The notes below the pieces were generated by a model that had not been told where the DNA came from, did not search any database, and saw only the letters and a program-made list of their open reading frames with translations. A stretch of 64,000 bases of DNA from Epiperipatus broadwayi (taxonomy: Eukaryota > Onychophora > Udeonychophora > Euonychophora > Peripatidae): positions 2,106,501 through 2,170,500 of the forward strand of contig JAQFVV010000017.1 of the NCBI GenBank assembly GCA_028023455.1, read 5' to 3'. The position numbers were made by a program, and so were the translations under genes. This document shows, in pieces, positions 12,241 through 23,250 of the stretch; position 1 is the stretch's first letter, and every line of letters starts with the position of its first letter.

Positions 12241-12884
12241 TATAACGGGTATTATACTTTTACATTTATATATATACATACATATATTACAGATTATTGA
12301 AGTTAAGCTAGCTATCTCATTAATTCATAACCTAAAATCTTTTCACATTCCTTTACATAGTAATCTAATTCTCACATTTTTCCATTTATCTGGAATCTTA
12401 TTAAGGTCTTCTTTTAAACCAACCATTGGATATTCTACCATACATAGTAACATTTCAGCTACCTTATATATCTAATTGCTTTTGTTTTTAAATCTATCTA
12501 TGACTTTATTAATTTCTAAATCATATTACTCAATTCCTATTATTCTAAACTAAATCATAACATCTTGCCAATTTTTCATCACTCAGGGATTTTGTTATGA
12601 CCTCATTGAGTATTTTTTTAAGTTTTTTTCTGTCCTTCCATTCCTTTCCTTCTGCCTTTAGTAATTAGCCAGGCTTTTCTTTAATATTTTTTCGTATTTC
12701 TCATAATGATATATCTCAAAAAATTTCCCCAGTTCATTCTTACTACATCATTCATTTTCATTTCCTTTTATATTAAATTCATTTTAATTCTATTCTAGCT
12801 AATTTTTATAAATATCCCTATACTATCTATCTAGCATTTATCAATTCTTTCTATTATTCATTTCTTAATAATCATTTTATTCTT

Positions 12885-13449
12885 CATATGATCACCATTT
12901 CCTACGCTCATACAAACTGTTTCAACAGTAGCAACCTCTCCTTACAGTAGTATCATCTAATGCAAGCTTTGGCAATCAATGGATTCTAAAAGGTTTGTAA
13001 TACAATTTAATATTCCCATATATTTTGGTGATTTTATACCAATACTGCTCAGAGGATGATGTTTGACTCTGGTTTTCAAAAAATCAAGGACCCCAAAATG
13101 TGCAGATTCTGAAGCAGGTTCAGATCTATATGATTACACAGGCATATGAGCTCGGAGTGAAAATTGGGTTTTCATCTTAGGCTCATAGCTTTATAACTAC
13201 ATAGGGAAAAAGTGACTGCTGGGGGGGGGGTGCATTGGATCCTAAGATATAAATGCAATGCTCTCAGATCCAAGGCTCTTCACTGATGAAAGCCACAAGC
13301 TAGAAACTAGTTTAGGAATATTGGATGAGTAGACACTAGATAGAAATTGTATGCACAAATCTTCTTGCAACCATTGATTACTAAGGCTTAAACTGGGTGG
13401 CACTACTATATGGAGAGTTTGATATCAATGTCACTATACTTCTTATATG
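12885..13449 (+). repeat. H1 ribozyme repeat, inverted-dimer remnant
   Basis: Right unit in plus orientation with the H1 landmarks: GTGACTGCTGGGGG, the TGCATTGGATCCTAAG block, the hammerhead at 13268-13326, then ATTGATTACTAAGGC and ATGGAGAGTTTGATA. A partial inverted unit (AATCAATGGATTCTAAAAGG near 12976) lies to its left. A 10-base G run at 13221-13230 is unusual in this sequence. Confidence 0.75.
13268..13326 (+). ncRNA. Hammerhead ribozyme candidate, H1 family
   Basis: Outer stem I ATCCAA/TTGGAT pairs perfectly. The core is CTGATGA, with a 3-bp stem II (AGC/GCT plus an A-A mismatch), GAAA and palindromic stem III ACTAGT, then T at the cleavage position. The inner stem I is weakened (TCTTCA against TAGGAA). 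Structural class: type I hammerhead. Confidence 0.6.
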
Positions 13450-13699
13450 CTTTTTTCTTTATTTTACATTTTATAAAAAGTTTTGAGCTCATCTTTTCAT
13501 ATTAATCTTATTCTAAACAAACTTTTATTTTCAATCTTATTTGTCATATCTTATTTTCCAGCCATTTCTATCAATCCTTCTAAAAATTTGTCTAACTTTT
13601 CAGATATTTCTAATTCTATCATTACTTCATTTTTACTTTTACTTTAATTTTTTTTAGCTTTTCTAGTTACTCTTCATTTAGCAATACATAGTCAACAGT

Positions 13700-13707
13700 A
13701 CATTTCA
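13700..13707. repeat. Target-site duplication, left
   Basis: ACATTTCA, repeated exactly at 16996-17003; the two flank the RTE element. Confidence 0.75.
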
Positions 13708-14026
13708 GAAAGGAGTTTGCTATTAACTGAAAGGAGACCCTTTGATTCCTCTTAGAGGCCTTAAAGGAACCGAGCAGGGCAAATTCCTAATGTCCACTCC
13801 ATACGTTCTTGTCATTGCAGCTGTTATTACTATGTGATTATTCATATAGTATACGAACATGGATGGGCTGCTCACCAACACGCATTAGCCAGCATGGTGA
13901 GTTTATTGACTTTTTACCTCTGAGTTTAAGATCAAGAAACACCATGATCTTTTTTCTCAGTGCCTGATAAGGCAGAATGAATGTTTGTGTAAATGATAAA
14001 TATTTTTCCAATACATATATACAATT

Positions 14027-15499
14027 ATGACAGACAAAAATAAAGCATGGCCCTTATTCCCAGGAGGCTGTAAAGTCACCAACCAAGGCAGCGGTTGGTG
14101 GCCGAAGGCGGAGGGTGCTAAGAATCCCCTGATTGCGGACCCAGGCTGCCATTTGATGACGACTTTTTATTTAGGTACTTACAACTGCAGATCACTTTCA
14201 AGTGAAGGAAGATTGCAAGAATTAGAAGAAGAACTGTCTTATATTAAATGGGACATTATTGGACTTTGTGAAGTTAGAAGAAAAGGAGAAGAAACAATTG
14301 ATTTAAAAAGTGGACATATTCTCTATTATAAAGGCACACATATTGGAAATACAAGTGGAGTAGGATTCATTATAAATAAAAAGTGGAAGAACAATATTGT
14401 GGAGATTGATGGTATATCGGACAGAGTGGCAAGATTAGTTATACAACTTAATAGCAGATACCAAATGCAGATAATTCAGGTTTATGCCCCAACAAGTTCT
14501 CATAGTGATGAAGTAGTAGAAGATTTTTATATGGATGTACAAAAGGCTTTTGATCAGAGTAAACAACATTTTAAAATTGTTATGGGAGACTTTAATGCTA
14601 GAATTGGTAGACAAATGAAAGATGAAATTGCTGTAGGTAATTTTGGTTATGGTAGTAGAAATGAGAGAGGACATAGACTTGTGGAGTTTGCAGAAAAAGA
14701 AAAACTTTATATTATGAATTCATTTTTTGAGAAAAATATTAAAAGGAAATGGAAATGGAAGCATCCAAATAAAGGTACAGCAGAATTGGATTATATTTTG
14801 ACTAACAGAAAATACATATTTCAAGATTGTAATGTTCTTAATAAATTTAACACAGGAAGTGATCATCGATTAGTAAGGTGTAAGTTACATGTTAATGTAA
14901 AACTAGAAAGACAAAAATTATTAAGAAAAACAATATTTATAGTTGATATTCCTAATCTTCAGAAACATTCTAATGAATTTAAATTAGGACTTATAAATAG
15001 GTTTCAAGTGTTAGGAGATTTTGAACATGATACAGATTTGAATGAAATTAATATGAAAATAACTGATACACTTTTAAAAACTGCAACAAACATAGCTGGT
15101 AGAAAAAAGCAGCAATTGACTAATAAAATTTCTACTGAGACTAGAGAATTTATGAAGAAAAGAAGGAATATGAAGATATACAAAAATGATGTATTAAAAA
15201 GAATTGAATATCTCGAATTTTGTAAAATGGTACGGAAAAGAGTTGAAAATGATATAAGAAAGTATAACTGTGAAATAGCAAGGAAAGCTGTAGAAGAAAA
15301 TAAAAGTCTCAAAAATGTTAAACAACATTTTGGTATTGGTAGGAAATTTATATCTGCAATAAGAAAAAAAGATGGAATTATTACTAAAAAGAGAGATGAC
15401 ATCATGAAATTGGTAGAAGATTTTTATCAAGAATTATATAGTAATAAAGAACAAGTACCTCCTATATTTATTCATCTTCCGAATTGCCTAAAATTTTAA
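14027..15499 (+). CDS. RTE ORF, part 1: APE-type endonuclease
   Basis: 490 codons. Residues about 46-285 form an exonuclease-endonuclease-phosphatase fold with the expected residues: N53 in TYNCRS, E82 in LCEVRR, Y153 in QVYAPTS, D188 and N190 in MGDFNARIG, D255 in ELDYILTN, and D279/H280 in GSDHRLV. In living RTE elements this enzyme nicks target DNA to prime reverse transcription in the nucleus. Residues 290-480 are the Lys-rich linker before the RT. The frame is lost just before the RT fingers, where the next frame overlaps it by 16 bases. The ATG at 14027 is the first in the frame, and the same start region recurs near 37970 on the minus strand. Confidence 0.9.
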   Translation: MTDKNKAWPLFPGGCKVTNQGSGWWPKAEGAKNPLIADPGCHLMTTFYLGTYNCRSLSSEGRLQELEEELSYIKWDIIGLCEVRRKGEETIDLKSGHILYYKGTHIGNTSGVGFIINKKWKNNIVEIDGISDRVARLVIQLNSRYQMQIIQVYAPTSSHSDEVVEDFYMDVQKAFDQSKQHFKIVMGDFNARIGRQMKDEIAVGNFGYGSRNERGHRLVEFAEKEKLYIMNSFFEKNIKRKWKWKHPNKGTAELDYILTNRKYIFQDCNVLNKFNTGSDHRLVRCKLHVNVKLERQKLLRKTIFIVDIPNLQKHSNEFKLGLINRFQVLGDFEHDTDLNEINMKITDTLLKTATNIAGRKKQQLTNKISTETREFMKKRRNMKIYKNDVLKRIEYLEFCKMVRKRVENDIRKYNCEIARKAVEENKSLKNVKQHFGIGRKFISAIRKKDGIITKKRDDIMKLVEDFYQELYSNKEQVPPIFIHLPNCLKF

Positions 15500-16170
15500 A
15501 TGAAGAAGTGAGACATACAATTAAGGGTATGAAGAAAGGACAGGCTCCAGGAAATGATGGAATTATAATTGATATATTAAAAGAAGCAGGTGAAGAAATA
15601 GAAACAATTTTAGCAAAGTTGTATACCAAATGTCTAAATGATAAAGATGTACCGGAAGATTGGAAGAATGCAGTAATAATATTAATATTTAAAAAAGGTG
15701 ATAAAGAAGATATTAGAAATTACAGACCTATCAGCCTTTTATCAGTTTTATATAAAATTTTTACCAAGATAATTACAACTCGTCTACAGAGAACTTTGGA
15801 TTTCCACCAACCAAGAGAACAAGCTGGATTTAAAAGTGGTTTTAGTACAATAGATCATATCCAGGTATTGAGAGAAGTCATAGAAAGGACAAACGAATAT
15901 GAGTTGTCATTATGTTTTGGATTTGTAGATTATGAAAAGGCATTCGATTCTATACACATTTCTTCAGTGATTAAAGCATTGGATCATCAAGGTATAGATC
16001 CAGGATATTGTCATATTTTAAAGAATATTTATAAAAATGCAACAGCAACAATTAGATTACATAATGATACTGGAAAAATCAACATTGAGAAAGGTGTAAG
16101 ACAAGGTGACTCCATATCTCCAAAACTCTTTACAGCAGTGCTGCAAGAAGTATTTTGTGGATTAAAATGA
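15484..16170 (+). CDS. RTE ORF, part 2: reverse transcriptase fingers and palm
   Basis: 228 codons in a +1-shifted frame. In order: LNEEVRHTIKGMKKGQAPG..DGI (motif 0), DWKNAVIILIFKKGD..YRPISLL (motifs 1-2), QAGFKSGFSTIDHI, catalytic motif A FVDYEKAFDSI near residues 148-158, and motif B GVRQGDSISPKLF near 205-217. It copies LINE RNA at the nicked target. The frame ends at a TGA (16168) that replaces a sense codon shortly before motif C; translation continues in the same frame beyond it. Confidence 0.9.
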   Translation: MPKILNEEVRHTIKGMKKGQAPGNDGIIIDILKEAGEEIETILAKLYTKCLNDKDVPEDWKNAVIILIFKKGDKEDIRNYRPISLLSVLYKIFTKIITTRLQRTLDFHQPREQAGFKSGFSTIDHIQVLREVIERTNEYELSLCFGFVDYEKAFDSIHISSVIKALDHQGIDPGYCHILKNIYKNATATIRLHNDTGKINIEKGVRQGDSISPKLFTAVLQEVFCGLK

Positions 16171-16182
16171 GAAACTAAAGGA

Positions 16183-16746
16183 GTGAAAGTAAATGGAGAG
16201 TATTTAAGTCATTTAGATTTCGCAGATGATGTAGTTGTTTTTGCAAATAATGCTTCAGAGCTGCAGGAAATGTTGCAGGAGTTAGCAGATGAAAGTAGAA
16301 AAGTAGGACTAAAGATAAATGTTAAAAAGACTAAAGTAATGTTTAATCGATTTGCTCAAAATATGAAAATAAAGATTGATTATGAAGAATTAGAAGAAGT
16401 TAACAGTTACAAATACCTTGGTCAGATTATTAATACAGATGGAAACATAATGGAGGAAATTAATCATAGAATTAAACTTGGTTGGAGTGCTTTTGGTAGA
16501 AATAACTTGATACTAAAAGGAAATATGCCTATGTGTTTGAAAAGGATGGTTTTTAACAAATGTGTTTTACCAGTTCTTATTTATGGATCTGAGACTTGGA
16601 CACTTAATAGAAGAGCAATACAAAGACTTCAGACCACTCAAAGGAGTATGGAGAGATGTATGTTGGGAGTAACAAGAAGAGATCGAAAACGCAATGTATG
16701 GGTAAGACAACAAACAGGTGTTACTGACCTTATTGAAAAAATTTAA
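16183..16746 (+). CDS. RTE ORF, part 3: RT motif C and thumb
   Basis: 187 codons in the same frame as the preceding part, after the premature TGA. The catalytic FADD box is at residues 13-16 (LDFADDVVVFANN), followed by VGLKINVKKTKVMF (motif D), YKYLGQII (motif E) and YGSETWTLNRRAIQRLQTTQRSMERCMLGV of the thumb/C-terminal region. A frameshift near 16735 moves the rest into the next frame. It would be inactive alone because motif A lies in the previous part. Confidence 0.88.
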   Translation: MKVNGEYLSHLDFADDVVVFANNASELQEMLQELADESRKVGLKINVKKTKVMFNRFAQNMKIKIDYEELEEVNSYKYLGQIINTDGNIMEEINHRIKLGWSAFGRNNLILKGNMPMCLKRMVFNKCVLPVLIYGSETWTLNRRAIQRLQTTQRSMERCMLGVTRRDRKRNVWVRQQTGVTDLIEKI

Positions 16747-16984
16747 AAGATTGAAATGGAGTTGGGCTGGACATATTGCTAGAAGAGATGATAATAGATG
16801 GACAATTGAAATTTTAAACTGGAGTCCAAGAGATTGTAAAAGACCCAGAAAGAGACCACATGTGAGATGGATGGATGAAATAAGAAAATGTGCAGGAGTG
16901 TTGTGGAGAAGAGAAGCTAAAGATCGGAGTAGATGGATTAAACTTGGAGAGACCTTCATCCTGCAGTGGATTGATAATGGTTGA
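16718..16984 (+). CDS. RTE ORF, part 4: C-terminal domain
   Basis: The frame continues the C-terminal region with WAGHIARRDDNRWTIEILNW, RPHVRWMDEIRKCAG and the terminal LGETFILQWIDNG, a conserved ending of RTE-type endonuclease/RT proteins. The frame starts upstream of the shift, so the first residues are not part of the element protein. The stop lies 10 bases ahead of the GAT/TGA tail. Confidence 0.85.
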   Translation: MLLTLLKKFKRLKWSWAGHIARRDDNRWTIEILNWSPRDCKRPRKRPHVRWMDEIRKCAGVLWRREAKDRSRWIKLGETFILQWIDNG

Positions 16985-16995
16985 TGATGATGATG

Positions 16996-17003
16996 ACATT
17001 TCA
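16996..17003. repeat. Target-site duplication, right
   Basis: ACATTTCA, the partner of 13700-13707. Confidence 0.75.
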
Positions 17004-18184
17004 AATTCTACCTCAAAAGCTTTATTCATTTTTCAAACTTTCATTCTCTTCCACACATCGTTTTCAAGAATATCCCTTTCACATTCTTCACTCCATATCA
17101 ATAATCTAAATGTTCATATCATCTACAACCAAGAGTTTATATTCTTCTAAATTCATTTATATTTCTATGTAACATATATAGATACTGTAATTTTTTCTTT
17201 CTCATCCTTCCTGTTTTTGTTCTGTCTCCTTGCATACTTTTCTTCTTGCCCAATTTTAATCTAATCAAGATATGGTCTTTATAATTTATGTCTAAAATAT
17301 CCTCCTGAATAATGGTTCCATATTTTCTCTTTTTCCTGTGACATCATACATATTTACTGTTTTCCATTCATATCTTTGAAAATATTCTTTATCTCTCTAC
17401 CACTGCCAGCAAATCTACTTTTTTTCTATAAAAATCTTCAACTCTCTACACATTTATGAAAACAATTTTTATATTAATACATTCAATTTTTTACTTAAAT
17501 ATTTATCCCATTATTTATTTTCACTCATTTTCTAGTACATCATATGGCATTCATTTTCCCCAATGTCACATCATGGTCTTCATAAGAATACAACGAATAT
17601 ATATGCCATCCTCTTCTTTAAGTTATGGGCAATAAAATGAATTCACTTAGTATTTTATCTGTATTAACTAATAATCCCATCATCCTTTTTTAAAAAAATC
17701 AATTTCTGATGGCACATCTTCCTCATAAAAACATTTTACTTTCAAAGCTGAAAAAATCTTAATTAAATTTACTATACTATTAAATTTTAATAATAATTCT
17801 GTCATTCATGTATATCCATGCATATCTTTCAATCAAGTAACCATATTTTCAAACTATATTCATCGCTTTTCAATACATTAACATATGATACCACTTTTCT
17901 TAGTCAATACCACAACTTTATCATCTTCGACTTTGTTTTCTAACAGCAAAACATCTGAATCCAGCCCACACATTATTTTTTTGATATCATTTTTAGGTAG
18001 TAGAATTATACATTCTCTAAACATTGAATTATCTAAGAATATATTCTTTACTAAACATAATTCATGCATATTTTTTCCTTTCTTTATAGCATGTAGATTT
18101 GCACATACTCACTGCATTGCTTTTTAATGTCTCGATTATGGTACTACTATAATGATTTCAATTGCTAAAAAGAAGAAGGCTGTT

Positions 18185-18369
18185 AAATATGAAGAGTGAT
18201 GGACAACACATTTGTTATCTCAAGCTTCTAAAGCTTTATTGAGGATTTTAACTCAAAGAATTTATGGAAAGGTAGAGTATTATATTGAAGAGGAACAGTT
18301 TGGTTTTCAGAGAGTGAAAAGTACAAGAGATACTATTGGTGTTGTTAGAACAATTGCCAACAGATAGAT
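18185..18369 (+). mobile_element. Second LINE remnant, RT N-terminal piece
   Basis: Translates around SHASKALLRILTQRIYGKVEYY and EEEQFGFQRVKSTRDTIGVVR, typical of LINE RT motifs 2-2a. It breaks off at the 17-bp direct repeat (18353-18369) and resumes at 23401 after a 5-kb insertion. It differs in sequence from the RTE family at 13708. Confidence 0.7.
18353..18369. repeat. Target-site duplication of the H1 composite, left
   Basis: ATTGCCAACAGATAGAT, repeated with one mismatch at 23401-23417. Confidence 0.7.
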
Positions 18370-18399
18370 TAAAACAGACAAACTCACTATATATATATA

Positions 18400-21300
18400 T
18401 TGTAACGATATATAAATATGTCGTTACATTTATTTAAAATAAAAACTTAAAAGTTCGCAAATAAAAGGAAAAAACTAAACGCTAAAATTAAAATGTTTGT
18501 TAAACATATATATATTCGCACGGATGCTAAACTTTAAAAATATTTTTTTCATAAACAAGAAAAAAAAGTATTTGAATGTATTTTTTTAAATAAAAAAATA
18601 CAAGATTGAAATATAAAAATATTTTAATAAAAAAATAACGTAAGTTAAAATAAAAACAGGTATTAATTAATTCCTGTAATCTGTAAATGGAAATGATTGT
18701 TTATTAATTATCTAAAAGCTGTTTAATTAAAAAGTCAGATGAAAAGTTAGATAAGAGAAGAAAGAGAAATTAGCTTGACCAATGGAAGCACTAGGCCTTG
18801 GCTCGGACCCTAACGAAAGTGATGGATTAGTGACGTTTTGTTGATTGAATCCATGTGGATAATATAAAAAGGGAAATACAGTTTTTTTCGGACAGTTCCA
18901 GCGTTGTGTGTTTGAGAGATGTGGTATGACGCACATACCACACTCTCTATAAAAAAAAAAATGAAAAGACTGTGATACCTTGAACCAGCTATTGCCATCT
19001 CCAGAACATTACCTTCCAACGGAGGCGTCACGGGAATTGAAAGCAGAGGCCTGGACTCTTCTACCATAAGCTATATGAAATGAACAATTGTTAAAATCAA
19101 TTAAGAACTTTCGTCAAGTTTTACAAATTGATAAACAAGCCAACTGAAATGTTAAAACGGACTCTTATCTGACTTTTGTAAGTTTTTAAATCAAATTAAT
19201 AATGTTTATTTTTATATGTTTTCCGATTGATAAACATCATTTCCATTTTTTTTTTCTTATTGTAAAGATTATTTAAATGTATGAAATTTAAGTTGTTTAT
19301 AGACGCTTGCATGGATTCGTTTGCGGTTAATTATATTTTGGTTTTCATATTTTATCAAAATATATAGACATTCGATAAATAATGATACCTTACGGTGAGT
19401 ATCTAAAATGTATTTATTCGGATGTCTTTTAAGTTATTGGTGACAATGCAAGTATCTTATGGTGAATACTATTGGGTTACTTATAAGTTTCCCTCTGCGA
19501 TTGTCGGTATCAATAATTTTGTATTTTGATCGTTTATGTTTATTTTGAAATGTTTTTGACCGTGGAATCTATATAATCGATCTATACCCAACATTTTTAA
19601 ACAAATCTGTGCGAACGTATTTAAATGTTAAAATTAAGTCGGGCGTGAATGGCTATATAGTTTTGTAAAGTTGTATTAAGGGAGGGTAATCTTAGGTTAT
19701 TCATTTCGTAGTTGAATTGGTTCAATGGATTGGATATATTTGTGTAATTAGTAGATGTAGTATGAGGTTCACTACGGGCAGGATTATAGATATATGCCAC
19801 ACACCCTCTGTTTGCCTATGGATGGGTTTGTAAGTCGGCAGAAGACCGCAGTCCATTCCTATGGAGTTTTTTGTTTATTGTTCTACTTGCCAACAGATGT
19901 CACATTCCTGTTGGTGGAGAGTCAATGTCTTCTCTATTTCTACTTATTGTTCAGATGTACATTCCTGACAATATAGTATTTTGTGTTGTCGTATCATGCT
20001 ACATTGAATACATGAATGTATCAGATGGATTGGCGCCAATTTGGTTGCGAAATTTGTTGCCTAAGGTTAAATCAGGGAAGAATATTTTCTTTTCAAATGC
20101 AGATCTATGTAGTCTATTCATACTTGACTATCTAAATAATAATTAAACTCATTGAAACTTAGTTAAATGTAAAATTAAAAGTTAATATAAAAATCTAAAA
20201 TGTTAAACTTATTCCTCAAAATTTAAATATTATTTTATATGTGCGTAAATAAATATTTTTATATGTTAATTTCTGGCAGTGGCTTTTACTCTTTGATATT
20301 TAAGATATAAAATTTATAGATTTTTATCTCTGCGTCTCCACTGAGCTAGTGACTTGGGCTAACGCTCGGAATATTTAAATAAAGTGGAATCCTAACAGCG
20401 CGTATCTGCCTACTCTATAAATTTTTCTAGGCTCAAATGCCTAGATGGCGCCCTTGTAGGGCAGATATGCACCAGTTGTAACGATCCAGAGAATATAACT
20501 TAACGTAAACTGCACTACAGGGCACCATCTAGGCATTTGAACCTAGAAAAATTTATAAAGTAGGCAGATACGTAAGTCAAAAAAAAAAAATTTTTTTTTA
20601 AATATTTTGGTTCCGGTCATTAGCCCATGTCACTAGCCCAGGGAGTAGCAGAGATTTAATAATATTATATCTTATCTAATTAGATTTCAACATTAAAAAA
20701 TAAATAAAATAAGCCACTGCCAGTAATTAGCATACAAACATTTATTTATGCACATATATATAAGATTTAAAATTATTTTAGTATTAGTTTTACATTTTAA
20801 CATTTAACATTATTTTTTAACTTTGATTTTTGACTTTAATTTACATTTAATTACTATTATATTCTAATTTTACATTTTAATTAAGTTCGCACAGATAAAT
20901 TTATGAAAGCTTGTTTATAATGTTGAATATAGATCGGTTACATAGATTTCACGGTCAAAAACATTTCAAAGTAAACATAAACGATCAAAATACAAAATTA
21001 TTGATTACTGACAATTGCGGAGGGAAATTTATACGTAACCCAATAGTATTCACCATAAGATACTTGCATTGTCACCAATAACTTAAAAGACATCCGAATA
21101 AATACATTTTAGATACTCACCGTAAGGTATCATTATTTAGCGAATATCTATATATTTTGATCAAATATGGAAACGCAAAACATAGTTAACCAATAAACAA
21201 TCCATGCAAGCGTCTATAAACAACTTAAATTTAATGCATTTTTATTTAGGGTCGAGTATGAATAGACCACATAAATTTGCTTTTGAAAATAAACATTCTA

Positions 21301-22680
21301 TCCCTATTTAACCTTAGGCTAAAATTCGTAGTCAAACTGGCATCAATTCATCTGATATATCGATGTATTCAATGTAATAAAATACGGCAGCACAAAAGGT
21401 TAAAAGAAGAAATTGCCTCTTATGAGATAGGAATATTACATCTATCTGCAAAGAAGAGCAATAAAACAAAAAACTCCATAGAAAGGAACTGCGGTATCCG
21501 ACTTATAATTCCTTCCATAGGCAAACGGAAGTGTGCGGCGTATGAAGCGATTCTGCCCGTAGCGAATCAATATTACATCTACTAATCACACCAATATATC
21601 CAATCCATTGACCCAATTTAACCACGAAACAAATAACCTAAGATTACCCTCCCCTAATATAACTTTACAAATCTATACAGCCATTCACTCCCGACTTAAG
21701 TTTAACATTTATATAATTAATTTAACGAAAAACAAAAAAAATCATGATAAAACTTAAAGAACAAAAAATAAATAAATGGAAATGATTTTACATAAATAAG
21801 AAAAAAAATACATCAAATAACACTATTAATAAAGAATTTAGTTTGGTCAGATAGGATTCTATTTGTAACAATTAAATACTAGGAAAGTTTAAAATTTAAA
21901 GTTCTTAGTGTTTTCAAATTAATATTGTTCGTTATATCTATCTTAGAAAGTTCTTACGGTTTTAGAAATGTTCATCTTTTACAATTGCTTGCTGTTTGAA
22001 ATCCAGCGTTAAATTTCCCGATGATCCTGTGGTCCTCTGAATATAAGAAAAGCGATGTTTCATTTTTCCATTTTATATAACTGAAGGGATTGAATGTGCG
22101 TCCTTCAATCTCTTCTCCCACACCTCCGCACTAATATCTATCTGTCACATCATAATAATCATAATAACTCACTGATTAATAATTTCCAAATTTTCCTTTT
22201 ATACGTATTCGAAGGATTGACTTGGCATTATGTCATCGATGTGATAATCCTTTCGCTGAGGTCCGATTTCCCGATGGATTTCTTTCATTGGCTATTTTTT
22301 TCTATTGTTTTCCTATCTGACCGCTGTTTTTACATTTAAATGCCCAAGGCTGGTTTACATTTAACTAATTAACAATCATTTCCATTTCTGATTAATTAAC
22401 CTGTTTTCCAAATCAAAGATATATTTAAAGATAAATTTAAATATATAATTTTATCTCCAAATCTTTTTAAAATTTAGTTTTAAAATACTTTTTCTTTAAT
22501 AAAGTTTTATTTTAATAATTTTTCATTATCTGTGCGATTTAATATATAAGAGTTTAAGATGATATTTAATTTCAATTTTTAATTCTTAAAGAAAATTTTT
22601 AAATGCGAACTTTTTAATTTACTTTCATGTTTAATAAATAAATAAAAAAACAATGTAACGAATGTCTGTACTCGTTACAA
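18400..22680. repeat. 4.28-kb imperfect palindrome, unclassified
   Basis: The arms 18400-20459 and 20515-22680 are reverse complements around a 55-base loop. The match is strong in the inner 1.3 kb (for example the CTTGCATGGATTCG block near 19309 and CAATCCATGCAAGCG near 21199) and weaker in the outer parts. The ends are TTGTAACGA and TCGTTACAA, each next to a second inward TCGTTACA or TGTAACGA, and TTGTAACGAT recurs in the loop at 20476. I see no transposase, RT or hammerhead. The longest open frames (102 and 91 codons) are not recognisable. It could be a fold-back element or a tail-to-tail dimer of an unknown 2.1-kb element. Confidence 0.8.
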
Positions 22681-22775
22681 TATATATATATATATATATT
22701 GCCACACACAGCAAGCTAGAGTAATCAATGGATACCAGAAGGCTTGTGCACAAAATTCTCATCTAGTGCCTATTC

Positions 22776-22834
22776 ATACAACATCCCCAGACTAGTTTCT
22801 GGCTTATGGCCTTCGTCAGTGTGGAGCCTTGGAT
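22776..22834 (-). ncRNA. Hammerhead ribozyme candidate, H1 family
   Basis: Minus strand: core CTGACGA, stem II GGC/GCC beyond an A-A mismatch, GAAA, palindromic ACTAGT, C at the cleavage position, then TGGGG. Inner stem I has one mismatch; outer ATCCAA faces TTGTAT, mostly paired. Confidence 0.6.
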
Positions 22835-23191
22835 CTGAGAGCACTGCATCTAGATCTTAGGATCTAATGCAACCCTCCAGCAACCACCTTTTATCTCCAT
22901 TTAACTACAAAACTATGAGTCTTAAACTGAAAACACCTTAATGTTTTCAATCCAAGCCCACTAGCTTATATAGTCATATGGGCCTGAACCCAGTTTAGTA
23001 CCCATACATTTTGGTGTCTTTGGTTCTTTAATAACCATAGCCACCACTATGACTATATAAGCTAGTAGGCTTGGATTGAAAACATTAAGGTGTTTTCAGT
23101 TTAAGACTCATAGTTTTGTAGTTAAATGGAGATAAAAGGTGGTTGCTGGAGGGTTGCATTAGATCCTAAGATCTAGATGCAGTGCTCTCAG

Positions 23192-23250
23192 ATCCAAGAC
23201 TCTTCACCAACGAAAGCCATAAGCCAGAAACTAGTCTGGGGATGTTAGAT
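23192..23250 (+). ncRNA. Hammerhead relic, H1 family
   Basis: The fold outside the core is kept (TCTTCA/TGGGGA, ACTAGT) but the core reads CCAACGA instead of CTGANGA, so it should not cleave. Confidence 0.5.

Larger units (their letters stand above)
13708..16995 (+). mobile_element. Full-length RTE-type LINE (3.29 kb)
   Basis: A 5' untranslated region of about 320 bp, an APE-type endonuclease, a reverse transcriptase, a C-terminal domain ending LGETFILQWIDNG, and a short GAT/TGA repeat tail instead of poly-A. Length, domain order and tail fit the RTE clade. An 8-bp direct repeat (ACATTTCA) brackets it. The coding frame has two frameshifts (near 15480 and 16735) and one in-frame TGA at 16168, so it is recently dead. 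At least eight further fragments of this family lie in the window. Confidence 0.9.
12250..18070 (-). mobile_element. Old LINE remnant, interrupted by two insertions
   Basis: Three minus-strand pieces appear to be one ancient non-LTR retrotransposon: 17900-17004 (endonuclease-side translation around 17400-17200 with weakly conserved DH-like strings), 13699-13450, and 12884-12250. The last piece translates near 12430-12300 as VGLKEDLNKIPDKWKNVRIRL, the region just ahead of LINE RT finger motifs. It is interrupted by an H1 repeat (12885-13449) and by the full-length RTE element (13708-16995). Stops are frequent. The open frame at 18069-17878 may be part of it but I do not recognise it. Confidence 0.45.

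Noticed and set aside
14435-14674. Minus-strand frame in the RTE endonuclease
   Set aside because: Antisense shadow of a well-supported coding region.
15004-15405. 133-codon minus-strand frame within the RTE ORF
   Set aside because: Shadow of the coding strand of the RTE linker region.
20445-20460. TGGCGCCC string resembling a retroviral primer-binding site
   Set aside because: It is part of the palindrome arm, is mirrored imperfectly on the other arm, and is not next to an LTR end.
19794-21585. Open frames of 60-102 codons inside the 4.3-kb palindrome
   Set aside because: They lie on both arms without shared frame conservation and match no transposase or RT.
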